Below, piece by piece: positions 45,201-52,986 of a stretch of DNA of 64,000 nt. This stretch comes from Harenicola maris (GTDB taxonomy: Bacteria > Pseudomonadota > Alphaproteobacteria > Rhodobacterales > Rhodobacteraceae). The notes beneath the pieces are model-generated. The model saw only the letters and a list, made by a program, of their open reading frames with translations, made no database searches and was not told where the DNA came from. The stretch is taken from contig JADQAZ010000001.1 of NCBI GenBank assembly GCA_018524345.1, positions 1,116,001-1,180,000 of the forward strand. Reading direction: 5' to 3'. The position numbers were made by a program, and so were the translations under genes. Within the stretch, counting starts at the first letter, position 1. The number at the start of each line of letters is the position of its first letter.

Positions 45201-47238
45201 CGATAGCATTGATCTGGGCGAGGGGGCGGATACCGTCACCGCTGGCGCGGGCGACGATGTGATCGGGCTTGGTCAGGACAGCGACGGCACGCCGGATGGC
45301 GATGCGGATGTTGTGGTGCTCGAGGATGGGTTCGGGAACGACATCATCACCGATATCGATGCGCCGATTGATAACGGGGACGGGACGTTTACGGGCGTTG
45401 ATACGCTGGATGTGAGCGGCCTGAACGATGCGGATGGCAATCCTGTGCATGTGTCCGACGTGGCTGTGTCGGATGACGGGTCTGGCAATGCTTTGCTGAC
45501 CTTCCCGAATGGGGAGACGCTGACGCTGGAGGGGATTTCTCCGACGGATGCGGATAACTTTGCCTACCTCAATGCCCTTGGTATTCCGGGCGATGGGATT
45601 GTCAGCGGGACAGCGGGCGGCGACATCATCGACGCCAGCTACACTGGCGATCCTGATGGCGATATGGTGGATAACGCCGATGCCCTTCTGGCCGGAGAGA
45701 CCGGCGAGGATGACATCATTCTGGCTGGTGCAGGCGACGATACGGTCACTGCGGGCGCGGGCAATGATGAGGTCTTTGGCGCCGATGGCGACGATACCCT
45801 CTATGGCGGCGCGGGCGATGATGTGCTCGATGGCGATGATGCCACGGCGGGCGATGACACGATCTTTGGCGAGGCCGGGAATGACACGCTGATCGGCGAT
45901 GGTGGGTCCGACGTTCTGGACGGCGGCGCCGATGATGACACGATCTATGCGGGCGGCGATGACGATACGATCATCGGCGGCAGCGGCGACGATGATATGT
46001 TCGGCGAGTCCGGCGATGATGTCTTTGTTCTGGGCGATGGGTTCGGCAATGACACGATTGTCGGCGGCGAGACGGGCGAGGATTTCTCTGATCCGACCAA
46101 CGGGGCCGAGGGCGATGTGGTGGATGCCTCTGGCATGACCGCGGATAGCACCCTGACCCTGAGCGCGCCGGAGACCGGGACGCTGACCTCGGGCACAGAC
46201 AGCGCGAGCTTTAGCGAGATCGAAGGGTTCGAGCTTGGCTCCGGTGACGACGGTGCGACCGGCTCGACCGGCGATGACCGGATCGATCTGGGCGAGGGCG
46301 CGGATACGGTGGATGCGGGCGCGGGCGATGACACCATCGGCCTTGGGCAGGACAGTGACGGCACGCCCGATGGCGATGCGGATGTTGTTGTCTTCTCTGA
46401 CGGGGATGGTCAGGACACGATCCTTGATTTCGACGCGCCGATTGACAATGGCGATGGCACCTATACCGGCATTGATACGCTGGATGTGTCGAACCTGACC
46501 GATGCGGATGGCAATCCGGTGGACTACCACGATGTGACGGTCACGGCGAACGGCTTTGGCGATGCGGTGCTGAACTTCCCCAACGGGGAGACAATCACCC
46601 TCGCCGGTGTTGCGCCGGAGCAGGTGAATTCGGGGCCGGAGCTGAACGCCATTGGCATTCCCTGCTTTACCCCCGGGACCATGGTGGCCACGGTGGATGG
46701 GCCGCGTGCGGTGGAAACCCTGTCGCCCGGTGATCTGGTGATGACCCGTGACAACGGGGTGCAGCCGGTTCGTTGGGCGGGTCAACGCTATCTCAATGAC
46801 CGTCAGCTTGCGGCCAACCCGAAGTTGCAGCCGGTGCGGATCAAGGCTGGATCGCTTGGCAATGACCTGCCGCTGCGCGATCTGCTTGTCTCGCCCCAGC
46901 ACAAGATGCTGCTGGCCGATGTGCGGGCGGAGATGCTGTTTGGCGAGCATGAGGTTCTGGTGGCGGCGACGCATTTGACCGACCTGCCGGGGGTTGAGCG
47001 CGCGCCGAGCGAGAGCGTGACCTATGTGCATATCATGTTCGACAGCCATGAGATCATCATGGCCGAGGGGGCATGGACCGAAAGCTATCAGCCCGGGCCG
47101 CATGTGCTTGGCAATATGGAGGATGCGCAGCGCGAAGAGCTGTTCCAGATCTTCCCCGAGTTGCGTGATGATCCCTGCGGGATGGAAGCGGCGCGTCTGA
47201 CGCTGAAGGCGCGCGAAGCGAGCGTTCTGCTGCACTAG
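42202..47238 (+). CDS. Giant RTX-type calcium-binding protein with C-terminal Hint domain (third paralogue)
   Basis: 1678 residues, very acidic. N-terminal region MATLYVLDQSEATFSGGLLTT followed by a beta domain, RTX (about 155-225), a beta domain resembling that of the first RTX protein (SFRINDIDDVSWDDRVSVTAYDADGNEVPV), then long RTX arrays interrupted by three copies of a 115-residue non-RTX module (starting GLGQDSDGTPDGDADVVV). The Hint domain starts at Cys1488 (CFTPGTMVATVDGPRAVE, VSPQHKMLL, ESYQPGPHVL). GGAGATG precedes the ATG; an upstream in-frame start is unlikely. Probably exported by a type I system encoded elsewhere; adhesin or matrix role is inferred. Confidence 0.92.
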   Translation: MATLYVLDQSEATFSGGLLTTTNNGADWVNETLTLTSTSFEALEITDDDDGNFTEGDATQSVSETQTIGTTTYTAGQDVESAFHFTVTDGTNTWTLVAVNTGGETAGGASTVEGFAVVDEGNGYPPAGVPLTILTASDGAPAASAYSDFVQGDGVVMGGDGDETIDGSYTDGDGSAVSDGDDVVYAGAGNDTVTAGAGDDVVQGGSGDDTLSGGDGSDTLQGDNAPIAATDEVLSFNEQGVGTSLTDQSFTQTTGLTNVTVTVEDLGNLNLAQVHTSTQYVDTAAGETFDPTSSLVLSGAGNGGAGVSQTADVIFDFDPVAGSGTMDEVEDVSFRINDIDDVSWDDRVSVTAYDADGNEVPVTITLAGDETILADGTIDGAGNDTSASAGGSALIEVAGPVAQIVVNYANAGTGGQALWITDVHFTTIPDNGQGDDVLDGGSGDDFLYGMGGDDSLTGGAGDDEMEGGAGDDTFVMGDNFGNDTITGGETGETNGDTLDASSATNDQVLDLSAVSASDPESGTLTDGADVATFTEIENFQMGSGDDTIIGSDADDVVDGGEGADTFIGGAGDDTFGLGQDSDGTPDGDADVVVLEDGFGNDTITDIDAPIDNGDGTFTGVDTLDVSGLNDADGNPVHVSDVAVSDDGSGNALLTFPNGETLTLEGISPTDADNFAYLNALGIPGDGIVSGTAAGEVIDGSYTGDPHGDIVDNNDALIAGEVGDDDIIEAGGGDDTILPGAGDDEVDAGTGSDTVLISEGDGTDAIVGGEDTDGADRDTLSLDGNGASVTYSGTESGTYAFGGSGDGKFDEIEVLSTTDSADRVDASAATGDTEVLLNDGDDRFVGGSGSDTVDGGAGDDTIDAGAGSDTITGGSGSDTIVTGAGADRVDGGADDDTITFGGGDRVEGGSGDDVFIYDATDPTSGTATVTGGEAGEDLSDPTNGGAGDVLDMTGVSEDTVLSMSGDEAGTVTGASTDVVFSEIEQVNLGSGDDVVTGSGSDDSIDLGEGADTVTAGAGDDVIGLGQDSDGTPDGDADVVVLEDGFGNDIITDIDAPIDNGDGTFTGVDTLDVSGLNDADGNPVHVSDVAVSDDGSGNALLTFPNGETLTLEGISPTDADNFAYLNALGIPGDGIVSGTAGGDIIDASYTGDPDGDMVDNADALLAGETGEDDIILAGAGDDTVTAGAGNDEVFGADGDDTLYGGAGDDVLDGDDATAGDDTIFGEAGNDTLIGDGGSDVLDGGADDDTIYAGGDDDTIIGGSGDDDMFGESGDDVFVLGDGFGNDTIVGGETGEDFSDPTNGAEGDVVDASGMTADSTLTLSAPETGTLTSGTDSASFSEIEGFELGSGDDGATGSTGDDRIDLGEGADTVDAGAGDDTIGLGQDSDGTPDGDADVVVFSDGDGQDTILDFDAPIDNGDGTYTGIDTLDVSNLTDADGNPVDYHDVTVTANGFGDAVLNFPNGETITLAGVAPEQVNSGPELNAIGIPCFTPGTMVATVDGPRAVETLSPGDLVMTRDNGVQPVRWAGQRYLNDRQLAANPKLQPVRIKAGSLGNDLPLRDLLVSPQHKMLLADVRAEMLFGEHEVLVAATHLTDLPGVERAPSESVTYVHIMFDSHEIIMAEGAWTESYQPGPHVLGNMEDAQREELFQIFPELRDDPCGMEAARLTLKAREASVLLH
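43927..44277 (+). repeat. Internal duplication in third RTX gene, copy 1
   Basis: About 350 bases nearly identical to 45265-45615, exactly 1338 bases (446 codons) away. It encodes the non-RTX module from GLGQDSDGTPDGD to GIPGDGIVSGT. Confidence 0.85.
45265..45615 (+). repeat. Internal duplication in third RTX gene, copy 2
   Basis: Nearly identical at DNA level to copy 1, mostly silent changes. A more diverged third copy begins at 46339, just before the Hint domain. Confidence 0.85.
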
Positions 47239-47261
47239 GCTCTCGTGGGTATGAGGTTTCG

Positions 47262-47296
47262 GGCGCTCCCCTGTGATTGGCAGGGGGGCGCCTTTT
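47262..47296 (+). terminator. Terminator of the third RTX gene
   Basis: GGCGCTCCCCTG pairs with CAGGGGGGCGCC (one T-G pair) over a seven-base loop, then four T residues. It lies between the RTX stop and the convergent membrane-protein gene. Confidence 0.8.
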
Positions 47297-47301
47297 GCTG
47301 T

Positions 47302-47904
47302 TTAGCGGCGCAGGATGCGGATTGCGCCGAGCAGGGCCGCCGTGACCGCGAGGGCGCAGAGCATCCATTTGGAGGCCTGCTCCATCGTGCCCTCGATCAT
47401 CAGGGCGTGGACCACGGTGGCGATGGTGACCCCGGCGGCGAGGGCGAGATGCGCGAGTTGCCAAAGGCGCGGCGGCAGGCGGCGGCGCATGGCGGCCATA
47501 AGGCCGATCAGCGCCGCCCCGCAGAGCGCCGCCACCCCGTAGACCGAGAAGGGCGTGGGCGAGCGCAGTAAGAGCGCGTCAAGCGCGTCTGCCGGGCTGG
47601 CGATATAGAGGCCGAGGACATGGAGCGCGATCAGCAGCAGCAGGGCACGTCCGGCCCTGCGGTGCCAGCGGCGCGCCTGTGCTGCGCGCAGGATCGCAAG
47701 GCCGTTTGCGGCCAGAAGCGGTTGCAGCGCGAGGAGCGAGAGGGCGGTGACGCCCGCGAGCCCGCCGATGATATAGGGCGGGCTGCGATAGGATTGCAGC
47801 GGGCTTGCCGCCGCAAGGACGATGGGGATCACAAGGGCCGCCGCGCAACAAAGCGCCGCGCTCAGGCGCGCCGCCTTTGGGCGGGGCTTCTGTGCGCGGC
47901 GCAT
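47302..47904 (-). CDS. Ferric-reductase-like transmembrane protein
   Basis: 200 residues with about six hydrophobic helices. Histidines inside helices (RRWHRRAGRALLLLIALHVLG and WQLAHLALAAGVTIATVVHAL) are spaced as heme ligands in the ferric reductase / YedZ-like superfamily, so it probably carries b-type heme across the inner membrane. It follows the Tat-exported dioxygenase-like gene by ten bases and may be its electron partner. Confidence 0.75.
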   Translation of the reverse strand: MRRAQKPRPKAARLSAALCCAAALVIPIVLAAASPLQSYRSPPYIIGGLAGVTALSLLALQPLLAANGLAILRAAQARRWHRRAGRALLLLIALHVLGLYIASPADALDALLLRSPTPFSVYGVAALCGAALIGLMAAMRRRLPPRLWQLAHLALAAGVTIATVVHALMIEGTMEQASKWMLCALAVTAALLGAIRILRR

Positions 47905-47914
47905 CCTGCCCCGG

Positions 47915-48406
47915 TCAGGTGGGGGCGAGGATGAAATCAGCGGTCACGCTGGTGTCGCTCGGGCTGGACATCAGCGGGCGCAGGAACACGGTTTTATAGG
48001 CCGCGTCGTCATAGGCCAGATGGGCGTGGGGCTGTCCGAAGTTGGGCACGATCTGCTCCATCTCCAGCCGGTAGACGCCATTGGCGTCGGTCAGGACGGA
48101 GCCATGGTTGCGCGGCTCGCGTTCGCCGCCAAGGGTGGTGGCGGCCCAGATCTGGATGCGGGTATCCGCCAGCGGCGCGCCGGAGCCCGCGAGGCGGACG
48201 CTGCCGGTGACGATGAACCCCTTGCCGAGGCTTTCGACGAGGGGGGCATTGGGGCGGTAGTTGTTGGAGCCGCCGCGCATGGTTTGTGTGGGCGCAAAGC
48301 CTGTTTGCGCCTGCGCGGGTGCGAAGGGGCCGAGGGCGGCGGCGGCAGCCCCGCCGAGGCAGGCTGTGGTCAGGAATTTGCGGCGGTTCAAAAAGGGCAG
48401 GGACAT
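47915..48406 (-). CDS. Tat-exported intradiol-dioxygenase-like protein
   Basis: 163 residues with a twin-arginine signal (NRRKFLTTACLGGAAAAAL). The rest has the beta-sandwich motifs of intradiol ring-cleavage dioxygenases: NNYRPNAP (Tyr50), IQIWAATTLGG, LTDANGVYRLEM and QPHAHLAYDD with His127 and His129 as iron ligands. The second tyrosine ligand expected before the histidines appears to be Phe123 (my alignment, uncertain). It is shorter than catabolic catechol enzymes, so ring cleavage is not assured. Confidence 0.75.
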   Translation of the reverse strand: MSLPFLNRRKFLTTACLGGAAAAALGPFAPAQAQTGFAPTQTMRGGSNNYRPNAPLVESLGKGFIVTGSVRLAGSGAPLADTRIQIWAATTLGGEREPRNHGSVLTDANGVYRLEMEQIVPNFGQPHAHLAYDDAAYKTVFLRPLMSSPSDTSVTADFILAPT

Positions 48407-48538
48407 GGGGTTTGGTCCTTTGATGCGCGATGTCGTTGGGGGGATGATATCGCGGAAGGGTTTTTCGGGGAACCCGCCCCACGCAAGCGTGATGGGATGT
48501 GGGCGGGGGAGTGCCGTGCCTGTTGGGCAGGGCGCGCC

Positions 48539-49177
48539 CTAGGAGATGCCCTGCGGGTTGGCGGCGCGCCAGTCGGCCCAGGCCTGCGGGGTGTCGAGGT
48601 CTGTCAGTGCGGCCTCGCCCTGAAGCGGGAGGATGTCGACCTGCGGCGCATTGGCGAGGATCGCCTGTGCGCCGCGGTCGCCATTGAGGCGCGAGAGCGC
48701 CTCGAAGTGGGCGGCGCCGAAGAGGACGGGGTGGCCCGCTTGGCCGCCTTCGGAGGCTCCGCGGATGATTTGGCCGGGGTTTTCGGGCGCGCGGGCGGCG
48801 AGGAGGCTTTGCATCTGTTCCGGCCCGATCTCTGGCATATCGGCCAGATGGATCAGCACCGCGCCCGCATGGCCCGAGAGCGCCCGCACCCCTGCGGCCA
48901 AGCTGGCCCCCATGCCAAGGGCGGGGTCCGCCACCGTGACTCGGTGGACGTCGAGGCCGGTCAGGGCCTCCCACCGCGGATGGGGCGGCGGGGGCAGGGT
49001 GACGAAACAGCTGTGGCCTGTGGCAAGGGCGGACTCGCAGGCGCGGCGGATCAGGGGGGTGCCTTGGACCTCCTCCATCAATTTGTCTGCTCCGGCCATA
49101 CGCCGCGACAGGCCCGCGCCGAGCACGAGGATCGCCGGTTTGCGAAAGGCTGTGGCCGGAAGCGAAGCTTCGGTCAT
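48539..49177 (-). CDS. MobA-like nucleotidyltransferase (MocA family)
   Basis: 212 residues: LVLGAGLSRRMAGADKLM is the nucleotide-binding start of molybdenum cofactor cytidylyl/guanylyltransferases, and HLADMPEIGPEQMQ contains the metal aspartate. MocA adds CMP to molybdopterin for xanthine-oxidase-type enzymes. It is the last gene of the liv-type operon, overlapping livM by four bases, an unusual place for a cofactor enzyme. No molybdenum hydroxylase is in the window. Confidence 0.82.
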   Translation of the reverse strand: MTEASLPATAFRKPAILVLGAGLSRRMAGADKLMEEVQGTPLIRRACESALATGHSCFVTLPPPPHPRWEALTGLDVHRVTVADPALGMGASLAAGVRALSGHAGAVLIHLADMPEIGPEQMQSLLAARAPENPGQIIRGASEGGQAGHPVLFGAAHFEALSRLNGDRGAQAILANAPQVDILPLQGEAALTDLDTPQAWADWRAANPQGIS

Positions 49178-50463
49178 TTTTCAGGCAGCAGGCCGCGCGG
49201 CGAGAACCGCAGGACCAGCAGCAGGATCACCCCCATGGTCAGCAGGCGCATGTGCTGCACGCTTTCCATCAGGTGCCCCTTGAGGAAGGAGCCATCGGCC
49301 ATAGGGTAGGTGATGATGCCCATAAGGCCCGCGCCGAGGGGCTCCACCTGAATCCAGAGCCACCAGATGAGGAAGCCGCCAAGCACCGCGCCGAGGTTGT
49401 TACCCGAGCCGCCGACGATCACCATGACCCAGATCAGGAAGGTAAAGCGCAGGGGCTGGTAGGTGCCCGGGGTGAGCAGCCCGTCGAGGGTTGTCATCAT
49501 CGCGCCCGCAATGCCGCAGACGGCCGAGCCGATGATAAAGACCTGCAGGTGGCGGGCGGTGACGTCTTTGCCCATGGCCTCTGCGGCGACCTCGTTGTCG
49601 CGGATGGCGCGCATCATGCGGCCCCAAGGGGAGTTCAGCGCCCGCTGGCTGAGCCAGATCAGCGCGATCAACACCACGGCAAAGAGGCCGAGGTAGGAGA
49701 GTTTGACCGTGATGGCGGAGGCCGTTTCCGGCGATGCGCCCCAGCCCGCCGTGCGTTCTACGAAGCTGGCGGAGTTTTGCAGGTCGATCTCATAGGGGAC
49801 GGGGCGGGGGATGCCGTTGACGTTCTTGACGCCTCGGGAGAGCCAGTCCTCGTTCTTTAGCACGGCGATGATGATTTCCGCGATGCCGAGGGTGGCAATG
49901 GCGAGGTAGTCGGAGCGCAGGCCGAGGGCGGTTTTGCCCACGATCCATGCCGCCCCTGCCGCCAGAAGCCCGCCCACGGGCCATGCCAGCAGCACCGGCA
50001 GGCCGAGGCCGCCGAGGTAGCCTGTGGAGGCCGGGTCCACCGCCTCGATCGCGTCGCGGGCGGGGTCAAACAGCGTGCGGTAGAGGACAAAGCCGATTGT
50101 GATGACGGCCAGCACGGCAATGGCGCGTCTGCGCCCCGATGTGCGGGCATAGGTCATCACGGCGGCGATAACCGTGGCCGCGCCCATGGCGAGAGCGGCG
50201 ATGATGCGCACCCCGCCTGCGGACCAAGCCTCGCCCGTTGGGGGCATGGAGACCAGCACCGTAGCCAGCCCGCCGAGGGCGACAAAGCCCATGACGCCGA
50301 TGTTGAACAGCCCCGCGTAGCCCCATTGGATATTCACCCCGAGCGCCATGATCGCAGAGATCAGCCCCATGTTCAGGATCGTCAGCGAGGTGTTCCAGGA
50401 TTGCACAAAGCCGGTGCCGATAAACAGCAGGGCGACAAGGCCGAAGAGGATATAGGTTCTCAT
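49174..50463 (-). CDS. livM: Branched-chain amino acid-type ABC permease, LivM-like
   Basis: 429 residues with about ten membrane segments; GVNIQWGYAGLFNIGVMGFVALGG, LRSDYLAIATLGIAEII and MMRAIRDNEVAAEAMGKDV are LivM blocks. It is longer than E. coli-type LivM by an inserted hydrophobic loop (about 75-140). The start MRTYILFG overlaps livH by four bases; the longer open frame upstream is a shadow of livH. Confidence 0.9.
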   Translation of the reverse strand: MRTYILFGLVALLFIGTGFVQSWNTSLTILNMGLISAIMALGVNIQWGYAGLFNIGVMGFVALGGLATVLVSMPPTGEAWSAGGVRIIAALAMGAATVIAAVMTYARTSGRRRAIAVLAVITIGFVLYRTLFDPARDAIEAVDPASTGYLGGLGLPVLLAWPVGGLLAAGAAWIVGKTALGLRSDYLAIATLGIAEIIIAVLKNEDWLSRGVKNVNGIPRPVPYEIDLQNSASFVERTAGWGASPETASAITVKLSYLGLFAVVLIALIWLSQRALNSPWGRMMRAIRDNEVAAEAMGKDVTARHLQVFIIGSAVCGIAGAMMTTLDGLLTPGTYQPLRFTFLIWVMVIVGGSGNNLGAVLGGFLIWWLWIQVEPLGAGLMGIITYPMADGSFLKGHLMESVQHMRLLTMGVILLLVLRFSPRGLLPEK

Positions 50464-51470
50464 ATGGATTTCCCCTTGAACAGGCCCGTCGGTTTGATCA
50501 GCAGCACGATGACGAGGATCGCAAAGCTGACGGCGAATTTGTAATCCGTGGTCAGCAGTTGCACGAGCCCGTCCGGCGCAAGGCTGTCTGGCAGCAGATA
50601 GCCGAGCACCTTTTTGAAGGCATAGGTCACGGTGACCTCGGAAAAGGCGATGACAAAGCCGCCGCCGATGGCGCCGAGCGGGTTGCCAAGGCCGCCGACC
50701 ACGGCGGAGGCAAAGACCGGCAGCAGCAGTTGCAGGTAGACGAAGGGTTTGAAGCTTTTGTCCAGCCCGTAGAGCACACCGGCGATGGTGGCCAGAGCCG
50801 CGACGATGAGCCAAGTGACCATGACGACGCGCTCGGGGTTGATGCCGGAGAGAAGCGCAAGATCCTCGTTATCGGAGAAGGCGCGCATGGATTTGCCGGT
50901 GCGGGTGCGGTTGAGGAACCAGAAGAGCGCCGCGACGGTGATCACAGCGGTGACGATGGTGATGCCTTGGGTGGTTTTGAAGGCCAGCCCCTCGTTCAGA
51001 CCGGTCATTTCCTTGAAATTGCGGGCCGAGATGATGAAACGTTCGCCATCGGCAAAGCGCTGATCCCCGGGGCCGATGACAAAGCGCACGAGGCCGTTCA
51101 TCACGAACATCACCCCCATGGAGACGATGACAAGGATCACCGGCTTGGCCTTTTGCCGCCGGTAGAATTGGTAGACGATCTTGTCGGTTCCCAGCACCAG
51201 AAGGGCCGTGGCCGCGATGCCGAAGGGCAGGGCCAGAAGGGCCGTTGGCAGCGGGCCGAGGGAGATCCCCGCGCCCTGCATCGCCCATGTCACAAGGATG
51301 GTCACCATGGCGCCGAAGGCCATGGTATCGCCATGGGCAAAGTTGGAAAACCGCAGGATGCCGTAGATCAGCGTCACCCCGAGGGCCCCGAGGGCCAGCT
51401 GTGCGCCGTAGGCCGTGGCGGGGATCACCACGAAGTTCAGGAGCGCGACCAATGCGTTGAGAATATCCAT
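50460..51470 (-). CDS. livH: Branched-chain amino acid-type ABC permease, LivH-like
   Basis: 336 residues; ALGALGVTLIYGILRFSNFAHGD is the LivH start motif and MRAFSDNEDLALLSGINPERV the coupling loop. It overlaps the upstream cysteine-protein gene by one base and livM by four. The true ligand may be an amide, urea or amino acid. Confidence 0.92.
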   Translation of the reverse strand: MDILNALVALLNFVVIPATAYGAQLALGALGVTLIYGILRFSNFAHGDTMAFGAMVTILVTWAMQGAGISLGPLPTALLALPFGIAATALLVLGTDKIVYQFYRRQKAKPVILVIVSMGVMFVMNGLVRFVIGPGDQRFADGERFIISARNFKEMTGLNEGLAFKTTQGITIVTAVITVAALFWFLNRTRTGKSMRAFSDNEDLALLSGINPERVVMVTWLIVAALATIAGVLYGLDKSFKPFVYLQLLLPVFASAVVGGLGNPLGAIGGGFVIAFSEVTVTYAFKKVLGYLLPDSLAPDGLVQLLTTDYKFAVSFAILVIVLLIKPTGLFKGKSI

Positions 51471-51865
51471 CAGCCAGTTACCACGCAGGTGCCAAGGAAG
51501 TTCTGGCTTTGGCTGCCCGCCACCGGCGTGTGGCTGGTGTAGCGCGAGGAGCCGTTCTGGAACACGGTGAGCAGGTGCAGGGTGTTGAACTCCAGCGCCG
51601 AGATATAGGCGCGGCTTTCATAGCTGGGATCGACGATTTCGCGCACCGGAAGGGTGCGGCCACGGGTTGTCATGGCGTAGGCCTCCGGGGCGCCCTCGGG
51701 GGCGCGGTCAATGGTGATGGTAAGGGTGGAGGGGCTGCAGGCGCGGTCCTCGGCGCAGTAGCGGGTGTAGGAACATTCATAGGCAATCGCCTGCGCCGTG
51801 GCGGGGGCAAGGAAGGCCATGGTCAGCGCGGCTTTGAATAGGTTTTGCAGGGGCTTACGGGTCAT
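51470..51865 (-). CDS. Small secreted four-cysteine protein (paralogue B)
   Basis: 131 residues with a signal peptide (about 1-26, ending ATAQA). The mature part has cysteines at 31, 37, 43 and 127 (YECSYTRYC, RACS, LGTC), probably two disulfides. The cysteine pattern, the opening YxCxYxxxC and the closing FxGxC match the neighbouring gene, so the two are tandem paralogues. No known family is recognised. It overlaps livH by one base and its paralogue by four. Confidence 0.75.
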   Translation of the reverse strand: MTRKPLQNLFKAALTMAFLAPATAQAIAYECSYTRYCAEDRACSPSTLTITIDRAPEGAPEAYAMTTRGRTLPVREIVDPSYESRAYISALEFNTLHLLTVFQNGSSRYTSHTPVAGSQSQNFLGTCVVTG

Positions 51866-52245
51866 TCTTCTTCCTCGCAGTCGCCTTGGAAGACGCGGGT
51901 GACCTCGGCGCCATCAAGGGTGAATTTCTGCACATAGGTGGATCGGAGATTGGTCAGGCTGAGGGTCAGGGACTCTGCGCCGCCGATCTGGGTTTCGCCC
52001 GCGAAGGTGAGGGTATTGCGAGCCTTGTCGGCGCGGCGCAGGGTGACGGGGATGGATTCCTCGGCCGCAAGGAGCGTCGGGGTGCTGCTGTCGGCGTCAA
52101 ACACCGAGGCTTGCCAGAGGTCGGGCACACAGCTGTCCGGCTCCTGTTCGGTGCAGCGCAGGACATATTCGCAGTGGTAGTTTCCCGCCAGAGCGGAGAG
52201 GGGCGCCGCGCAGGCAATGATGCAGACAAGTGTGTTGCGGATCAC
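51862..52245 (-). CDS. Small secreted four-cysteine protein (paralogue A)
   Basis: 127 residues from a GTG directly behind livF with a GGGGGG ribosome-binding stretch. Signal peptide to about residue 21 (SALAG). Mature cysteines are at 25, 31, 39 and 123 (YHCEYVLRC, PDSC, QGDC), and it ends in four glutamates. Paralogous to the next gene downstream. Its place between the ATPase and permease genes suggests a periplasmic accessory of the importer, which is inference. Confidence 0.75.
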   Translation of the reverse strand: MIRNTLVCIIACAAPLSALAGNYHCEYVLRCTEQEPDSCVPDLWQASVFDADSSTPTLLAAEESIPVTLRRADKARNTLTFAGETQIGGAESLTLSLTNLRSTYVQKFTLDGAEVTRVFQGDCEEEE

Positions 52246-52249
52246 TTTG

Positions 52250-52972
52250 CTACCCCCCCAAGAAGCTCTTGCGGACCTCGGGGTCGGCCAGAAGCTCGGC
52301 CCCTGTGCCGGTGAAGGCGTTGCGGCCCTGCACGAGGACATAGCCGGTGTCGGCGATCTCCAGTGCCTGCCGCGCGTTCTGTTCGACCATGAGGATCGAG
52401 ATGCCGGTTTTGGCGACCTCGATGATGCGGTCGAAGAGTTCGTCCATGACGATGGGGCTGACGCCTGCTGTGGGCTCGTCCAGCATCAGCACCTGCGGCT
52501 GGGTCATCAGGGCGCGGCCGACGGCGACCTGCTGTCGCTGCCCGCCCGAAAGCTCGCCCGCCGCCTGACGGCGTTTGTCGCGCAGGATGGGAAAGAGGGT
52601 ATAGACCTGATCCATGGTGCCGGTGATGTCGTCGCGGCGCAGGAAGGCGCCCATTTCGAGGTTTTCCTCGACGGTCATGGAGGTGAAGATATTGGAGGTT
52701 TGTGGCACGAAGGCCATGCCTTTGGCGACGCGGGCCTGCGGGGTGAGGGATGTGATGTCCTCTCCGTCCAGAAAGACGCCGCCGGTGTGGATGTTGAGCA
52801 TGCCGAAGACGGCCTTCATCGCCGTGGATTTGCCCGCCCCGTTGGGGCCGACGATCACGGCGATTTCGCCCTTGTCCACGGCGAGGGTGCAGTCATGCAG
52901 GATATCGGCGCCGGTGCCATAGCCGCCGGTCATGCCGCGGCCATGCAGGTAGTGCTGTTCAGTTTGCGTCAC
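52250..52972 (-). CDS. livF: Branched-chain amino acid-type ABC ATPase, LivF-like
   Basis: 240 residues: Walker A GPNGAGKST, signature LSGGQRQQVAVGRAL, Walker B VLMLDEPTAGVSPI, and the LivF end VLVQGRNAFTGTGAELLADPEVRKSFLGG. Pairs with LivG. Confidence 0.94.
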   Translation of the reverse strand: MTQTEQHYLHGRGMTGGYGTGADILHDCTLAVDKGEIAVIVGPNGAGKSTAMKAVFGMLNIHTGGVFLDGEDITSLTPQARVAKGMAFVPQTSNIFTSMTVEENLEMGAFLRRDDITGTMDQVYTLFPILRDKRRQAAGELSGGQRQQVAVGRALMTQPQVLMLDEPTAGVSPIVMDELFDRIIEVAKTGISILMVEQNARQALEIADTGYVLVQGRNAFTGTGAELLADPEVRKSFLGG

Positions 52973-52986
52973 GTGTGGTTCGGCCC

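Noticed and set aside
42097-47235. Two long antisense frames (740 and 723 codons) over the third RTX gene
   Set aside because: Stop-free shadows of repeat DNA without any recognisable domain.
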